Shown here in pieces: positions 8,538 through 18,066 of a stretch of 64,000 nt of DNA. The notes under the pieces are model-generated. The model saw only the letters and a list, made by a program, of their open reading frames with translations. It was not told where the DNA came from and searched no databases. Position 1 is the first letter of the stretch; each line of letters starts with the position of its first letter. This DNA is from Lachnospiraceae bacterium (GTDB lineage Bacteria; Bacillota; Clostridia; Lachnospirales; Lachnospiraceae), in the NCBI GenBank assembly GCA_022793375.1, contig JAAWCS010000034.1, positions 1 through 64,000 of the forward strand, given 5' to 3'. The translations under genes were made by a program, and so were the position numbers.

Positions 8538-9437
8538 TTACATGTCATGCCGGGGCTTGAAAACCCGGTTTGCCACATTGGACAGCACGACGCCCAGCAC
8601 AACGATCAGCATGGCAATCGCCGAACCGTAGTCTACGTTGCCGCGGTTGAATGTCTGATCGTACATGTAGGTGCCGGTGAGCCACCCCTGGTCCTGGGGC
8701 ATACCGGCCCCAAACATGACCCACGGCAGATCAAAGACCTTCAGCGCGCCCGTAATCGCCAGCACCAGGCAGGTGCAGAGCACGTTGCGCAAAAGCGGCA
8801 GCGTGATGTAACGCACCCGGTTCATGCCCGTGCATCCGTCCAGGGCTGCCGCTTCGTAGAGATCTTCGGAAATATTGTTAAGCCCCGTGACCAGGATCAC
8901 AAAATAGAACCCCACATACTGCCACATGACCGGCGACAGCATCGTAAACATAAAATGGTCCGTGTTTTTCCAGTCAATGTTCTCCGTAATCCATCCCAGG
9001 TTCAGCAGGAGCTGATTCAGCATCCCGCCGTTATAGAGAAAAATCAGATTGAACATCAATCCCAGCGCTGTCGCCGAAATAACGATCGGGAAGAAGTACA
9101 GCGTCCGAAACACCTGCGCGCCCACCCGGATCGAATCCACTAACAGAGCCAGCACCAGGGCAATCCCCACCTGAAAGACTACGGTACAGACCGTCAGAAT
9201 CACCGTATTGCCAAGAGCCGTCCGCAGTTTTGGGTCTGTGAAAAGGGTCACATAATTGGCATACCAGGGATCGTTTAATCCCTCGGCCGGCCGGCCGAGC
9301 CCCGTAATATCGGAAAAACTGTTAATCACGTTTTGAATAAAAGGATAATACAAAAACAAGAGTAAAAAGACGAAAGCCGGCAGCAAGAATACCACGAGCG
9401 GCCCTTTGCGCCGGTATAAGTTTGAACTGGAATCCAT
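8538..9437 (-). CDS. ABC sugar importer, MalF-type permease
   Basis: A membrane permease of about 299 residues with an N-terminal helix, five more helices and the EAA motif DLYEAAALDGCTGMNRVRYITLP. ATG 9437 is taken as the start because GGGGGT lies 8 bases upstream; a GTG three codons earlier overlaps that site. It forms the heterodimeric channel with the 7665-8522 protein and receives sugar from the 9520-10857 lipoprotein. Confidence 0.93.
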   Translation of the reverse strand: MDSSSNLYRRKGPLVVFLLPAFVFLLLFLYYPFIQNVINSFSDITGLGRPAEGLNDPWYANYVTLFTDPKLRTALGNTVILTVCTVVFQVGIALVLALLVDSIRVGAQVFRTLYFFPIVISATALGLMFNLIFLYNGGMLNQLLLNLGWITENIDWKNTDHFMFTMLSPVMWQYVGFYFVILVTGLNNISEDLYEAAALDGCTGMNRVRYITLPLLRNVLCTCLVLAITGALKVFDLPWVMFGAGMPQDQGWLTGTYMYDQTFNRGNVDYGSAIAMLIVVLGVVLSNVANRVFKPRHDM

Positions 9438-9519
9438 GGCAGTCACCCCCGCTTAGTCCGGATTAAAGAGGAAGGCCGGGGCGCCCAAAGGGCATCCCCC
9501 GGCCAATAGCAGCAGACAA

Positions 9520-10857
9520 TCAGTTCAGCGCAATTGCCGATTCCACAGCCTCTTCCGCCGTCATCGCTCCCGTAACCACGTTCTGCACGTTGGCAAACAA
9601 ATCCGTCTTGCACTCGCCGGTGACTGTATCCTGTACGGCTGGCACTACGCCCGTGATGTTGGCATTCGCATCGGCGGCCGACTGCTGGAGTTCATTGAGG
9701 CCTGCCGGGGAAGCGCCGTTCTTCAGCGCCGTTACTTCCGTCGTCACAAAATCGCTCATTACTTCGTCGCTCGTCATATGCTGCACAAACGCTACGGCTG
9801 CCTCCCGCTTATCGGGATCTTCCCAGGCCCTTGTGGTAATAAAGTAGCCCATCGAAATTCCGCCGATCGCTTCGCTGGCCACACGCTCGCCCTTCGCCGG
9901 CACATAAGAAATCGCATAGTCGCCCAGCTGGTCGGCGTGATTGCCCTCAAAGTAGCCGACTTTCCAGGAACCGTCGATCAGGAATGCCGCTTCGCCGTCG
10001 CCAAACATCTGCACCGTCTCCGCGTCCGTCGCAGTCAAAGTGTTGCTCGGGAAATAGCCGCGCTCATACAGATCCTTTATGTCGTTGAGGGCCGCCACCC
10101 ACTTCTGACCTACCGCATCCGTCGCCGAAGCCGGAATGTCCAGCTGATTGGCAAGCGTGCCGTTATTCATAACCGCAAATTCAAACCAGTAATGGGGCAC
10201 CTCAAACAGCGAGCAGGCGATCGGCGTATAGCCTTTGGCCTTGATCGTTTCGCAGTCTAAGAGAAACTGCTCCCAGGTATAGTCCGGGCCGGGGACCGCT
10301 ATACCGCAGTCCTCCAGCACTTTGGTATTGACAAACATGTTCTCCCAGAAGCCGGAGGAAGGAACCGCGTAGATCTTTCCGTCGGCGGCCACCGCCATCA
10401 TCGAATCGCGCATATTGCTGGCGTAATCCGGATACTCCGCGCGGATCGTCTCGATATCAACCACTTTGCCCGCCTGGATGAAGGGCTCCGAATCGGCATT
10501 TGTAAAGAAGAACAGGACATCCGGCTCCGTGCCGGTTTCAAAATCCGTAAGGACTTTGGCCTTCCACTCCTCGTTTGAAGAGGCGGACGCGTCCAATATC
10601 GTGTTGCCGGTCGCCGCTTCATAGGAAGCCACCGCGTTTTCATAATTTTTACGGTTGCCGTCGTCGCCGCCGTAGGAAGTCACCACATTCAGCTCAACGG
10701 GCGAAGCGCCCGGCGCCTGGCCGGCCGCCTGCGTCTGCTTTCCCGCATCCCCGCCTGCCGTAGCGGCCGGTGCATCTCCTTTCCCGCCGCATCCGGCCAG
10801 CGTGCCGAGAATCAGTGCACATGTCACAAATATCGCTGCTAGTCTTTTCCTTTTCAT
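9520..10857 (-). CDS. extracellular solute-binding lipoprotein of the sugar importer
   Basis: A 445-residue cluster-B/MalE-like binding protein. The N-terminus has KRKR, a hydrophobic segment and the lipobox LGTLAGC, so it is lipid-anchored on the outer face of the membrane. An Ala/Gly/Gln linker follows. The mature part shows typical family segments (WKAKVLTDFETGTEPDVLFF, FLIDGSWKVGYFEG). GGGAGG precedes ATG 10857. It has its own possible promoter (10936-10965) and an inverted repeat in its leader, so it may be made in excess over the rest of the operon. Confidence 0.94.
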   Translation of the reverse strand: MKRKRLAAIFVTCALILGTLAGCGGKGDAPAATAGGDAGKQTQAAGQAPGASPVELNVVTSYGGDDGNRKNYENAVASYEAATGNTILDASASSNEEWKAKVLTDFETGTEPDVLFFFTNADSEPFIQAGKVVDIETIRAEYPDYASNMRDSMMAVAADGKIYAVPSSGFWENMFVNTKVLEDCGIAVPGPDYTWEQFLLDCETIKAKGYTPIACSLFEVPHYWFEFAVMNNGTLANQLDIPASATDAVGQKWVAALNDIKDLYERGYFPSNTLTATDAETVQMFGDGEAAFLIDGSWKVGYFEGNHADQLGDYAISYVPAKGERVASEAIGGISMGYFITTRAWEDPDKREAAVAFVQHMTSDEVMSDFVTTEVTALKNGASPAGLNELQQSAADANANITGVVPAVQDTVTGECKTDLFANVQNVVTGAMTAEEAVESAIALN

Positions 10858-10878
10858 CGTAAAACCTCCCTATTTTAT

Positions 10879-10906
10879 TTGTACAAATCCCACCTCTTTT
10901 GTGCAA
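10879..10906. repeat. inverted repeat in the binding-protein leader
   Basis: TTGTACAAA at 10879-10887 and TTTGTGCAA at 10898-10906 are inverted copies (8 of 9 positions), spaced by 10 bases. The repeat lies between the candidate promoter and the start of the binding-protein gene. It could be an operator or an mRNA stem; neither can be decided here. Confidence 0.45.
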
Positions 10907-10935
10907 TTTTATAATACATCCTTTTTTAACGAAAA

Positions 10936-10965
10936 TGAATAGACCCGATTGTCATTTGTTGTCAA
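10936..10965 (-). promoter_or_regulatory. candidate internal promoter ahead of the binding-protein gene
   Basis: TTGACA (10965-10960), an 18-base spacer and TATTCA (10941-10936) face the binding-protein gene. The 134-base gap between the kinase gene and the binding-protein gene, unusually wide for this operon, supports a regulatory site. Confidence 0.5.
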
Positions 10966-10991
10966 TGCTTGTGTGAAATAAGCAACAACCG

Positions 10992-12686
10992 TTATCTCAT
11001 CTTGCGGGCAATCGTCAGGCGGGCCGTAACCAGCTTGCCCTCCCCCGGAACAATCGTCAGCCCGCATTCCGGGCCGTAAAGGATGCGCAGACGTGTGTTT
11101 ACATTGGCAATCCCGATATTTCCCGAGCGCTCACCCGACATATCGTAGTCCGGCGAAAGCAGGCGGGCAATATGTTCTTTATCTTTTTCTGTCAGGCCGC
11201 CGTCGTTTTCGATCTCCAGAATCAAAAATTCATCCAGCAAAAATCCCCTCAGCGTGATATGTCCCTGCCCGCCGGGCGCGATGCCATGTTCCACCGCGTT
11301 TTCAATCACCGGCTGCAGGATCAGCCTCGGCACCATGCAGTCCATCAATTCTTTCCCCAAATCAATCTTTACGGTCAGCCGCCTTTCAAAACGGCGGGAA
11401 ATAATATAAAGATATGCGCTTACATAGGCCATCTCCTCCGACAATCGCACCTGAGGGCTGCCCGTGCGGTCTAACGCCGCGTCCAGTACGGTGGAGAGCG
11501 CTTCGATCATCCTCGACGCTTCGATGTCCCCGTTCATACGCGCCTGCCAGTTGATGCTTTCCAGCGTGTTGTTCAGGAAATGCGGATTGATATGAGCCTG
11601 CAGCGCCTTGATCTGCGCATCCTTGCGGGCCAGCTCTTCCTGATACAGCTGCACAAACTGACGCTCCAGCTGGGTTGACATCTGATTGAAGGAGTCCGTA
11701 AGATAGGCAAGCTCCCGGCTTTCGGGCCGATATTCAATCTGACTGCCCAGACGTCCCTTTTGAATCTCGTCCGCTCCCGCCATCAGCGCGGCAACCGGCT
11801 GTGAAATCTCCCTTCTGAAAAACCGGAATGTTAAAAGCAGCAGGAGCAGCAGCGATATTCCCATTGCCAGCAGCAGATAACGATAAGCGCCAAAACCGGC
11901 CAGCAGTATATCGTAGTCCAGGGCGGCCAGCCCGCTCAGCTGGCAGCTGCGTCCCTTAACCTGCTGCTCCAGCACGCCTTTGCCGGGACTTGGCAAAGTC
12001 TCTCCTTTCATCACGAGCCATGTATCCGGGCCCAGGCACACCGACACAGCCGAAGCCCCGTTCAAAGCGGACAAATCGTCAAAATAATACGATAAATCCA
12101 GCGCCAGTGCCAATACCCCGATCGGCTGATAATCCGAATCCATCATATTGCGCACCAAGTACACCTGATCGTTCGTTTCCAGAAACCCGACCGAAGTATC
12201 CAGCCCTGTCGCCAGCTCCTGCACGGCTGCCGCATCCTCCTGCCAACGGCTGCGCACCTGGTTGGAGAGCAGGCCGGAACTGCCGTTGACTACCGTAATC
12301 GACATCTGCTGCGGGTCCTCTGAAAAACAGAAAACCGCGTAGAGAAAGCGGCTGTCAGACTGGTACAGACGGCTGAAAAGAGCACTGGCCTGACGATACA
12401 GGCCCGTGTAATTTCCATCCTGCCTGTATTGTTTCCAGGACTCCTGAAATGCCGGATCGTAGGAAGGCAGCCGAGAAGCCTCTACCGCGCTGTCTATTCG
12501 GTCCGCCCCCATCTGCAAATTAAGCTGAAACTGCTCGGCCATCGCTTCCTCCGCCTGTCTTCCCAGACCGAACGAAAGATAAAAACCCACGACGGCTGCG
12601 GCCAGCACCATCGGCAGCAGCCAGCAAAGCAGAATAATTGCCGACAACTGCCGATGAAGAGATGGGGCACAACGTTCCCTTTCCAT
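10992..12686 (-). CDS. YesM-type membrane sensor histidine kinase
   Basis: A kinase of about 564 residues. An N-terminal helix and a second one near residue 275 bracket an extracellular sensing domain of about 210 residues. HAMP follows, then the His-kinase box HINPHFLNNTLESINW (His near residue 365) and an ATPase domain with IENAVEHGI and GNIGIANVN. ATG 12686 follows GGGAGG, whereas the upstream in-frame starts run into the preceding gene region. It probably senses the sugar or its loaded binding protein and phosphorylates the YesN-type regulator at 6792-7565. Kinase and regulator genes are split by the importer genes. Confidence 0.92.
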   Translation of the reverse strand: MERERCAPSLHRQLSAIILLCWLLPMVLAAAVVGFYLSFGLGRQAEEAMAEQFQLNLQMGADRIDSAVEASRLPSYDPAFQESWKQYRQDGNYTGLYRQASALFSRLYQSDSRFLYAVFCFSEDPQQMSITVVNGSSGLLSNQVRSRWQEDAAAVQELATGLDTSVGFLETNDQVYLVRNMMDSDYQPIGVLALALDLSYYFDDLSALNGASAVSVCLGPDTWLVMKGETLPSPGKGVLEQQVKGRSCQLSGLAALDYDILLAGFGAYRYLLLAMGISLLLLLLLTFRFFRREISQPVAALMAGADEIQKGRLGSQIEYRPESRELAYLTDSFNQMSTQLERQFVQLYQEELARKDAQIKALQAHINPHFLNNTLESINWQARMNGDIEASRMIEALSTVLDAALDRTGSPQVRLSEEMAYVSAYLYIISRRFERRLTVKIDLGKELMDCMVPRLILQPVIENAVEHGIAPGGQGHITLRGFLLDEFLILEIENDGGLTEKDKEHIARLLSPDYDMSGERSGNIGIANVNTRLRILYGPECGLTIVPGEGKLVTARLTIARKMR

Positions 12687-12738
12687 ATTCTTTACCTCCC
12701 AATAACGAATCTTATTGGGATTATACCACATTTTTCGG

Positions 12739-15132
12739 TTACAGGCAAAGCCCCATCTTGACAACAATCTTATTTATGCTCCCTGCCGGCTGGGGTGGGA
12801 TCCGGCCATCTACCGTCTCCCCGTTGCAGCGCACACAGACTACGCCCTTTTCCACATGGTCCGGGTTGTCTACCGCGATCTGATAGACGGCCCCGCGCCA
12901 GGTCCGCGTGACTTCAAAGTGGTCCCACTGCGACGGGATGCAGGGATCCACCAGCAGGCCGTCAAACTGCGGCCGAATCCCCAGAAGATAGCGGGTCGCC
13001 GCAAAGTAGCTCCAGCCGCCGGAACCCGTCATAAACGGGTGCCTGGCACGGCCAAACGCCGTGTGATCGGGGCCCATGATAAACTGGCAGTACGAATACG
13101 GCTCGCTCTGGCGTATTTCAATCTTGTCGTTCTGCGCCGCCGGGCACAGCGCACGGTAAAATTTCATCAGACGGTTTCCACGGCCCAATACCGCCTCCGC
13201 ACACCAGGCCCAGGGATTGGGATGAGAGAAGATGGAGCCGTTTTCCTTGATGCCCGGATATACGCGTGTAACAAACCCGATACTGTCGTTCGGTTCGGTA
13301 TAGGAGGGGGCGTTCAGCCGCAAGCCAAAATCCGTGTACAGATATTCCTCGACCGCATCCATCGCTTTGCGGCCGCGCTGAGGATCCGCGGCCCCTGAAA
13401 GCACCGCCCATACATTGCTCTCCAGATGCACCCGTCCCTCTTTGTCCGTGTGCGTGCCGATTTTCTGTCCCCCGGCTGTAATCCCGCGCAGATACCAGTC
13501 TCCGTCCCACAACTCCTGGCCGCAGGTTTCGATCACCTGCCGGCGCATCTCTTCATAATAGACCGCATCCTGCTCACGCCCCAGCGCCCGGGCCGCGTCC
13601 GTAAAATGCGCCAGCGCCCACACATGCAAAAACGATACCATTGCGCTCTCGCCGCCGCCCAGATTCAGGCAGTCGTTCCAGTCCGCCCGTAGGCCCTTGC
13701 AGATGCCGTGAGCGCCCACCTGGCTGGCCGAGAAATCCAAAATCTTTTTCAAGTGCTCATAGACGGTACCCCGGCCGCCGTCCGCATAACCGACCGTCAC
13801 GTCAAAAAAGGCCAGATCGCCCGTTTCCCGGACATACTCTGCGACCGCCGCCACCAGCCACAGCGCATCGTCGGCGCAGGCGTCCGCAAGGCCATGGACA
13901 ATGTCGGCCGCGGCCGGCGTCGGGATCACCGTCGGCGATTTATAAGCAGGTTTCTCCTTCGGCGGGCCAAACCACGCCGGGTCAAACAAATGCAGGCCGT
14001 ACCCTTTGCTTGTCAGTCCCTGCATCAACTGCAGAATCCGCTCCCGGCATTTCTCCGGGTTTGAGTGAGGGATCGTCATCGCGTCCTGCGCCGTATCCCG
14101 ATAGCCAAGGCCCGTGCGCCCGCCCACCTCGATAAACGAGGCAAAACGGGAAAACATCACGTTTACCTCGCTCTGATAAAGGTTCCAGACATTGAGCATC
14201 GTATCCAGATCGTCATCCGGCGTCCGCACCTGGAGCCTTGAAAGCTTCTCCTGCCAATATGCGGACAGATCGCAGAAAGCGGCGTCCACGGCCGAAAAAT
14301 CGCTGTATTTCTCCCGAATCCGCCGGCCCGCATCCCGGCCGCCCTCGCCCAGCATCCACAACAGCCGCTCGCTTTTTCCGGGAAAAAGCGTCAGTTTTTT
14401 TTGCAGCGTAGCGCAGTGGTTGCCGCCTGATTCCGCAGAAGAAGAGCACGCTCCCCGCTCCACGGCCAACGGATTTTCTTCCGTGCGGTACGGGCCGAGA
14501 AAACAGTCGCGCAGGCAGTCATAGCCGTCCGGCTCAAACGACGAGGCCATAAACTGGTGCGCATGCTCATAGAACAGCTCGTAGTCGATGATCCCGTCCG
14601 CGTAGCTGCTGCCGGCGCAGTAAAGGGACATCTGAAAATTCTGGTTGTCAATCGGGATTTGGTGATACGAAAATTCCGCATAGGAGTACACGCTGAAATG
14701 CCGGGGCGCGGAGCCGGGATTGGTAATCTTTAAATCCCACAATTCCACGGCTTCTCCCCGCGGGATAAACAGCGTCTGCACGGCCTTAACGCCGCCCCGG
14801 CAGCACTCATACACCGAGTAACTCAGCCCATGGCGGCAGCGGTACTTGTCCAGTTCCCCGCCGCAGGGCTGCCAGGATACCGACCAGTACTCCCCCGTAT
14901 CGTCATCGCGCAGGTAGATATAGTGACCCGGCCGGTCCATCGGCACCCCGTTTGGGCGAAAGCGCGTAATCCGATGGTATTCCGGACTCTTGTAAAAGAG
15001 GTAGCCCCCGGCCGTGTGGTTGACCACGGCGCACAAATCCTCCACGCCCAGATAATTGGTCCAGGAGACCGGCACATCCACCCGGTCGATCACGTATTCC
15101 CGTTTTTCTTTGTCAAAATATCCGTACTTCAT
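12739..15132 (-). CDS. chbP: GH94 N,N'-diacetylchitobiose phosphorylase
   Basis: This 797-residue cytosolic enzyme splits N,N'-diacetylchitobiose with phosphate into GlcNAc-1-phosphate and GlcNAc, saving ATP. From its first residues (MKYGYFD, REYVI, WTNYLG) through GLRADWNDCLNLGGGES, where Asp487 is the expected catalytic acid, to WRGA-Y-I-V-NPDHV near the end, it follows the Vibrio chitobiose phosphorylases closely, as remembered. Length also matches (about 800). AAGGGGGG precedes ATG 15132. As first gene of the operon it ties the two-component system and importer to chitin- or glycan-derived disaccharide use. Another beta-1,4-linked disaccharide substrate is possible but less likely. Confidence 0.9.
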   Translation of the reverse strand: MKYGYFDKEKREYVIDRVDVPVSWTNYLGVEDLCAVVNHTAGGYLFYKSPEYHRITRFRPNGVPMDRPGHYIYLRDDDTGEYWSVSWQPCGGELDKYRCRHGLSYSVYECCRGGVKAVQTLFIPRGEAVELWDLKITNPGSAPRHFSVYSYAEFSYHQIPIDNQNFQMSLYCAGSSYADGIIDYELFYEHAHQFMASSFEPDGYDCLRDCFLGPYRTEENPLAVERGACSSSAESGGNHCATLQKKLTLFPGKSERLLWMLGEGGRDAGRRIREKYSDFSAVDAAFCDLSAYWQEKLSRLQVRTPDDDLDTMLNVWNLYQSEVNVMFSRFASFIEVGGRTGLGYRDTAQDAMTIPHSNPEKCRERILQLMQGLTSKGYGLHLFDPAWFGPPKEKPAYKSPTVIPTPAAADIVHGLADACADDALWLVAAVAEYVRETGDLAFFDVTVGYADGGRGTVYEHLKKILDFSASQVGAHGICKGLRADWNDCLNLGGGESAMVSFLHVWALAHFTDAARALGREQDAVYYEEMRRQVIETCGQELWDGDWYLRGITAGGQKIGTHTDKEGRVHLESNVWAVLSGAADPQRGRKAMDAVEEYLYTDFGLRLNAPSYTEPNDSIGFVTRVYPGIKENGSIFSHPNPWAWCAEAVLGRGNRLMKFYRALCPAAQNDKIEIRQSEPYSYCQFIMGPDHTAFGRARHPFMTGSGGWSYFAATRYLLGIRPQFDGLLVDPCIPSQWDHFEVTRTWRGAVYQIAVDNPDHVEKGVVCVRCNGETVDGRIPPQPAGSINKIVVKMGLCL

Positions 15133-15379
15133 AAAATACCCCCCTTTTTGTGCATGGTTATAAATCTATCATACTCCTTTTAATCGCCGATGGCTATGGC
15201 AGGCAATGTTTTCTTTTGCTCTTGATTGGCGGGTAATCGTGCGGCGGGCAGACGTTCGCTCTTTGAAACGCGGCGTTTCAGGAAAACAGGTTTCAGGAAA
15301 GCTCCGCGCCAAGTCCAAAAAACTCCGCTTGCCGAACATATGTTTTTATGATACCATAAAACAGCAGGAGGAACTACAC

Positions 15380-16435
15380 ATGAAAATCATACATACTGCG
15401 GATTTGCACCTAGGCATGTACCCGGACAAGGGACACCCCTGGAGCACCGAGCGGCACGACGCCCTGTGGGACGCTCTGCGCCGCATTATACGGCGGGCGG
15501 AGGACGAGCAGGCCGAACTGCTGCTGATTGCCGGCGACCTGTTTCACCGCCAGCCCCTTTTACGCGAACTGCGGGAAGCGGCCGCCCTCTTTTCTTCTCT
15601 TTCACGCACCCGTGTCGTGCTGATTGCCGGCAATCACGACTATCTCTCGGCCCGCTCCCGTTACCGGGATTTCGTCTGGGGGGACAATACGTTTTTGCTC
15701 GCGGATCCTACGTTGTCCTCCGTCTGTTTCCCGGACTTAAACGTGGAAATACACGGCTTCAGCTACGACCGGCCCGAAATTCGCGAACCGCTCTGCGACC
15801 GCCTGAAAGCCCCGGCCGACGGACGAATCCATATTCTGCTGGCCCACGGCGGAGACGCAAAGCATATCCCGATCGACAAGGCCCGGCTGGCCGCCGCCGG
15901 CTTTCATTATGCGGCTCTCGGGCATATCCACAAGCCGGAACTCTTGGAGGAACTGCGGCTTTCCTGGTGCGGCTCCCCCGAGCCGATCGACCGCACCGAT
16001 ATCGGTCCCCGCGGATATATCGTCGCCGATATCACCTCCCGGCAGACACGCCTGCGTTTCATCGAGGACTGTACGGCCCGCTATATCCCCCTGCGGGCCG
16101 CCGTCACGCCGGATACGACCCGGGAAGGACTGGCCGCTTCTCTGCGCCAGACCGCTGCCCGCTATGGGGAAGCTGATATTTTTTCCGTCACTCTTACGGG
16201 AGAGCGGGCTTTTGACATGGATTTTTCCGCCCCTGTGCCGCTTCCCTGCCGCCTGGTGCACTGGGCGGACCAGACCAGGCCGGCTCTCGACTACGATCGG
16301 ATTCGGCACGCGCACGCGGACGATCTGCTGGGACTTTTTATGGAAGAGATGCGCCGGCTCCCGGAATCCGAGCTGACCAAACGCGCGCTGGCCTACGGAG
16401 TGCGCGCCTGTCTGCAGGAAGGAGGCTGCCTGTGA
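15380..16435 (+). CDS. yhaO: YhaO-type SbcD-like DNA repair phosphoesterase
   Basis: A 351-residue calcineurin-type metallophosphoesterase. The metal-binding motifs are in order: ADLHLG (residues 7-12), GDLFHR, GNHDYL, then LAHGGD and GHIHKP. This is the pattern of the Mre11/SbcD nuclease subunit. AGGAGG sits just before ATG 15380; the longer open frame upstream has no ribosome site. It overlaps the following ATPase gene by 4 bases, giving a translationally coupled nuclease-ATPase pair like Bacillus yhaO-yhaN. The gene diverges from the chitobiose operon. Confidence 0.88.
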   Translation: MKIIHTADLHLGMYPDKGHPWSTERHDALWDALRRIIRRAEDEQAELLLIAGDLFHRQPLLRELREAAALFSSLSRTRVVLIAGNHDYLSARSRYRDFVWGDNTFLLADPTLSSVCFPDLNVEIHGFSYDRPEIREPLCDRLKAPADGRIHILLAHGGDAKHIPIDKARLAAAGFHYAALGHIHKPELLEELRLSWCGSPEPIDRTDIGPRGYIVADITSRQTRLRFIEDCTARYIPLRAAVTPDTTREGLAASLRQTAARYGEADIFSVTLTGERAFDMDFSAPVPLPCRLVHWADQTRPALDYDRIRHAHADDLLGLFMEEMRRLPESELTKRALAYGVRACLQEGGCL

Positions 16436-18066
16436 AACTCCTGCGCGCCGATATCCGCGGCTTCGGAAAATTCCTCCGCCAAAGCTTTGATTTCCAGGAC
16501 GGCCTGCACGTCCTTTACGGGGCCAACGAAGCCGGCAAATCCACTCTGCACACCTTCCTCGGTTGTATGCTCTTTGGCCTTGAACGCGGCCGCGGCAAAG
16601 CGGCCCACAACGATCTCTATTCGCGCTTCCTTCCGTGGGAACAGGAAAGTTCCTACGGCGGCAGTCTCCTGTTTGAATGCCATGAGCAAAACTGCCTGGT
16701 GGAACGCAGCTTTCAAACCGGCCGGCGCAGTACCTTTTTTTCAAGCGCCGGCAGCGGCCGCATTTCCTGCCCGGACGGCCGCCTGCCCGAGGACTGCCTG
16801 GAGGGCCTTACGAAAGAGCTCTATTACAATACCCTCAGCGTCCGCCAGCTGCAGTGTGCCGTCCATGTATCTTTGGCGGAGCAGCTTTCGCGGCATTTCA
16901 GGGATATCCAGCAGACCGGCACAGCCGCTGTCAGCTACGACGCGGCCGCCGCCTGGCTGAAGGCCGAGAAACGAAGCCTGGAAGCCCGGCTGACTCCCGG
17001 ACTGGAGGAAAAACTGGAACAGAAAAAGCAGACGGCCGCCGCCTGCGAAAAAAAGCTTTCCGATGTTTCCTTCCTGCGCACAAAAAAAGAACTGGAGGAG
17101 CAGATGGCGCTTTGTATGGAGCAGATTGGTTCCGGACCGGAGGAGCGGGAGACCGAGGATACGCTTACGGACGAACCGTACATCGATCAGCCGCGGCCGC
17201 GCAGGCATCGTTTTGCGCTTCTGTTCTGCCTTTTTGCGCTCCTGAGCCTGTGCGCCGCCCTCGGCCTTCTGTGGAACCAACAGACAATCCCCGCCCTCTG
17301 CTTTGGCGCAGCCGCCCTTTTCTTTGCCCTGGCCGCGCGGCCGTTGGGGCGCCGTGCCAAAATACCGCCGTTTGAGGACAGTGTTTCTAAGGACGCTTAT
17401 TCGGAGAGCGGATGCGGCAGGCAGGCTACTCAGGAGGAATGCCTCGCCGCTTCCCGGAAACTGCGGCGCCGGATGGAGCTTTTGCAGGAACAATATCAGG
17501 AGGTCTGCCGCCGGGAATGGGACTATGAACGGCTCGCCGAACAGGCGCAGGCGCTTGAAGAAGAAATACAGGCCCTCTCCGTCCAGACAGACCGGGAAAA
17601 CGAAATCCGCCTTAATCTCCAGGCGGCCGGCCTCGCTATGTCCACGCTGCAGCGCGTGTTGGCCCGGCTCAAGGGAAAGATCGGCCCGCACATAAATACT
17701 TCCATGTCCGAGATTCTCTGCGGCTTAACCGGCGGCGCGTACCGGCAGGTTTATGTAAACGACAACCTGGAAATCACGGTACAAACCGCCGGCCGCACCG
17801 TACCGTTAGACGCGCTCAGCCGCGGAACCATCGAACAGATTTGGCTGGCCCTGCGGCTGGCCGCAATCGATATTGCGTTTCCCCAGGGCGGCATGCCGCT
17901 GCTGCTTGACGACTGTTTTTTGGCCTACGACGACGACCGGCTGATCCACACGCTCGGCTGGCTGGCGGAAAATTATTCCGGACAGGTCTTTCTCTTTACC
18001 TGCCAAAAAAGGGAAGCCGCCCTTTTGCAGAAAGAACGTATTCCCTTTACTCTTATTTCTCTGTAA
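16432..18066 (+). CDS. yhaN: YhaN-type SbcC/Rad50-like ATPase, short form with membrane segment
   Basis: A 544-residue ABC-type ATPase with Walker A GANEAGKST near residue 35 and a C-terminal signature and Walker B (LSRGTIEQIWLALRLA, PLLLDDCFL). The coiled-coil arms are interrupted by two hydrophobic helices around residues 260-305, as in Bacillus YhaN, implying membrane attachment. It is far shorter than Bacillus YhaN (over 900 residues), so the arms are strongly reduced. A GTG start at 16432 overlaps the yhaO stop. The 3' end overlaps the convergent mutY gene by 14 bases. Confidence 0.83.
   Translation: MKLLRADIRGFGKFLRQSFDFQDGLHVLYGANEAGKSTLHTFLGCMLFGLERGRGKAAHNDLYSRFLPWEQESSYGGSLLFECHEQNCLVERSFQTGRRSTFFSSAGSGRISCPDGRLPEDCLEGLTKELYYNTLSVRQLQCAVHVSLAEQLSRHFRDIQQTGTAAVSYDAAAAWLKAEKRSLEARLTPGLEEKLEQKKQTAAACEKKLSDVSFLRTKKELEEQMALCMEQIGSGPEERETEDTLTDEPYIDQPRPRRHRFALLFCLFALLSLCAALGLLWNQQTIPALCFGAAALFFALAARPLGRRAKIPPFEDSVSKDAYSESGCGRQATQEECLAASRKLRRRMELLQEQYQEVCRREWDYERLAEQAQALEEEIQALSVQTDRENEIRLNLQAAGLAMSTLQRVLARLKGKIGPHINTSMSEILCGLTGGAYRQVYVNDNLEITVQTAGRTVPLDALSRGTIEQIWLALRLAAIDIAFPQGGMPLLLDDCFLAYDDDRLIHTLGWLAENYSGQVFLFTCQKREAALLQKERIPFTLISL

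Noticed and set aside
16432-18066. Truncated or frameshifted sbcC
   Set aside because: The ORF is continuous with intact N- and C-terminal ATPase halves and YhaN-type membrane helices, so it is a short family form rather than a broken gene.
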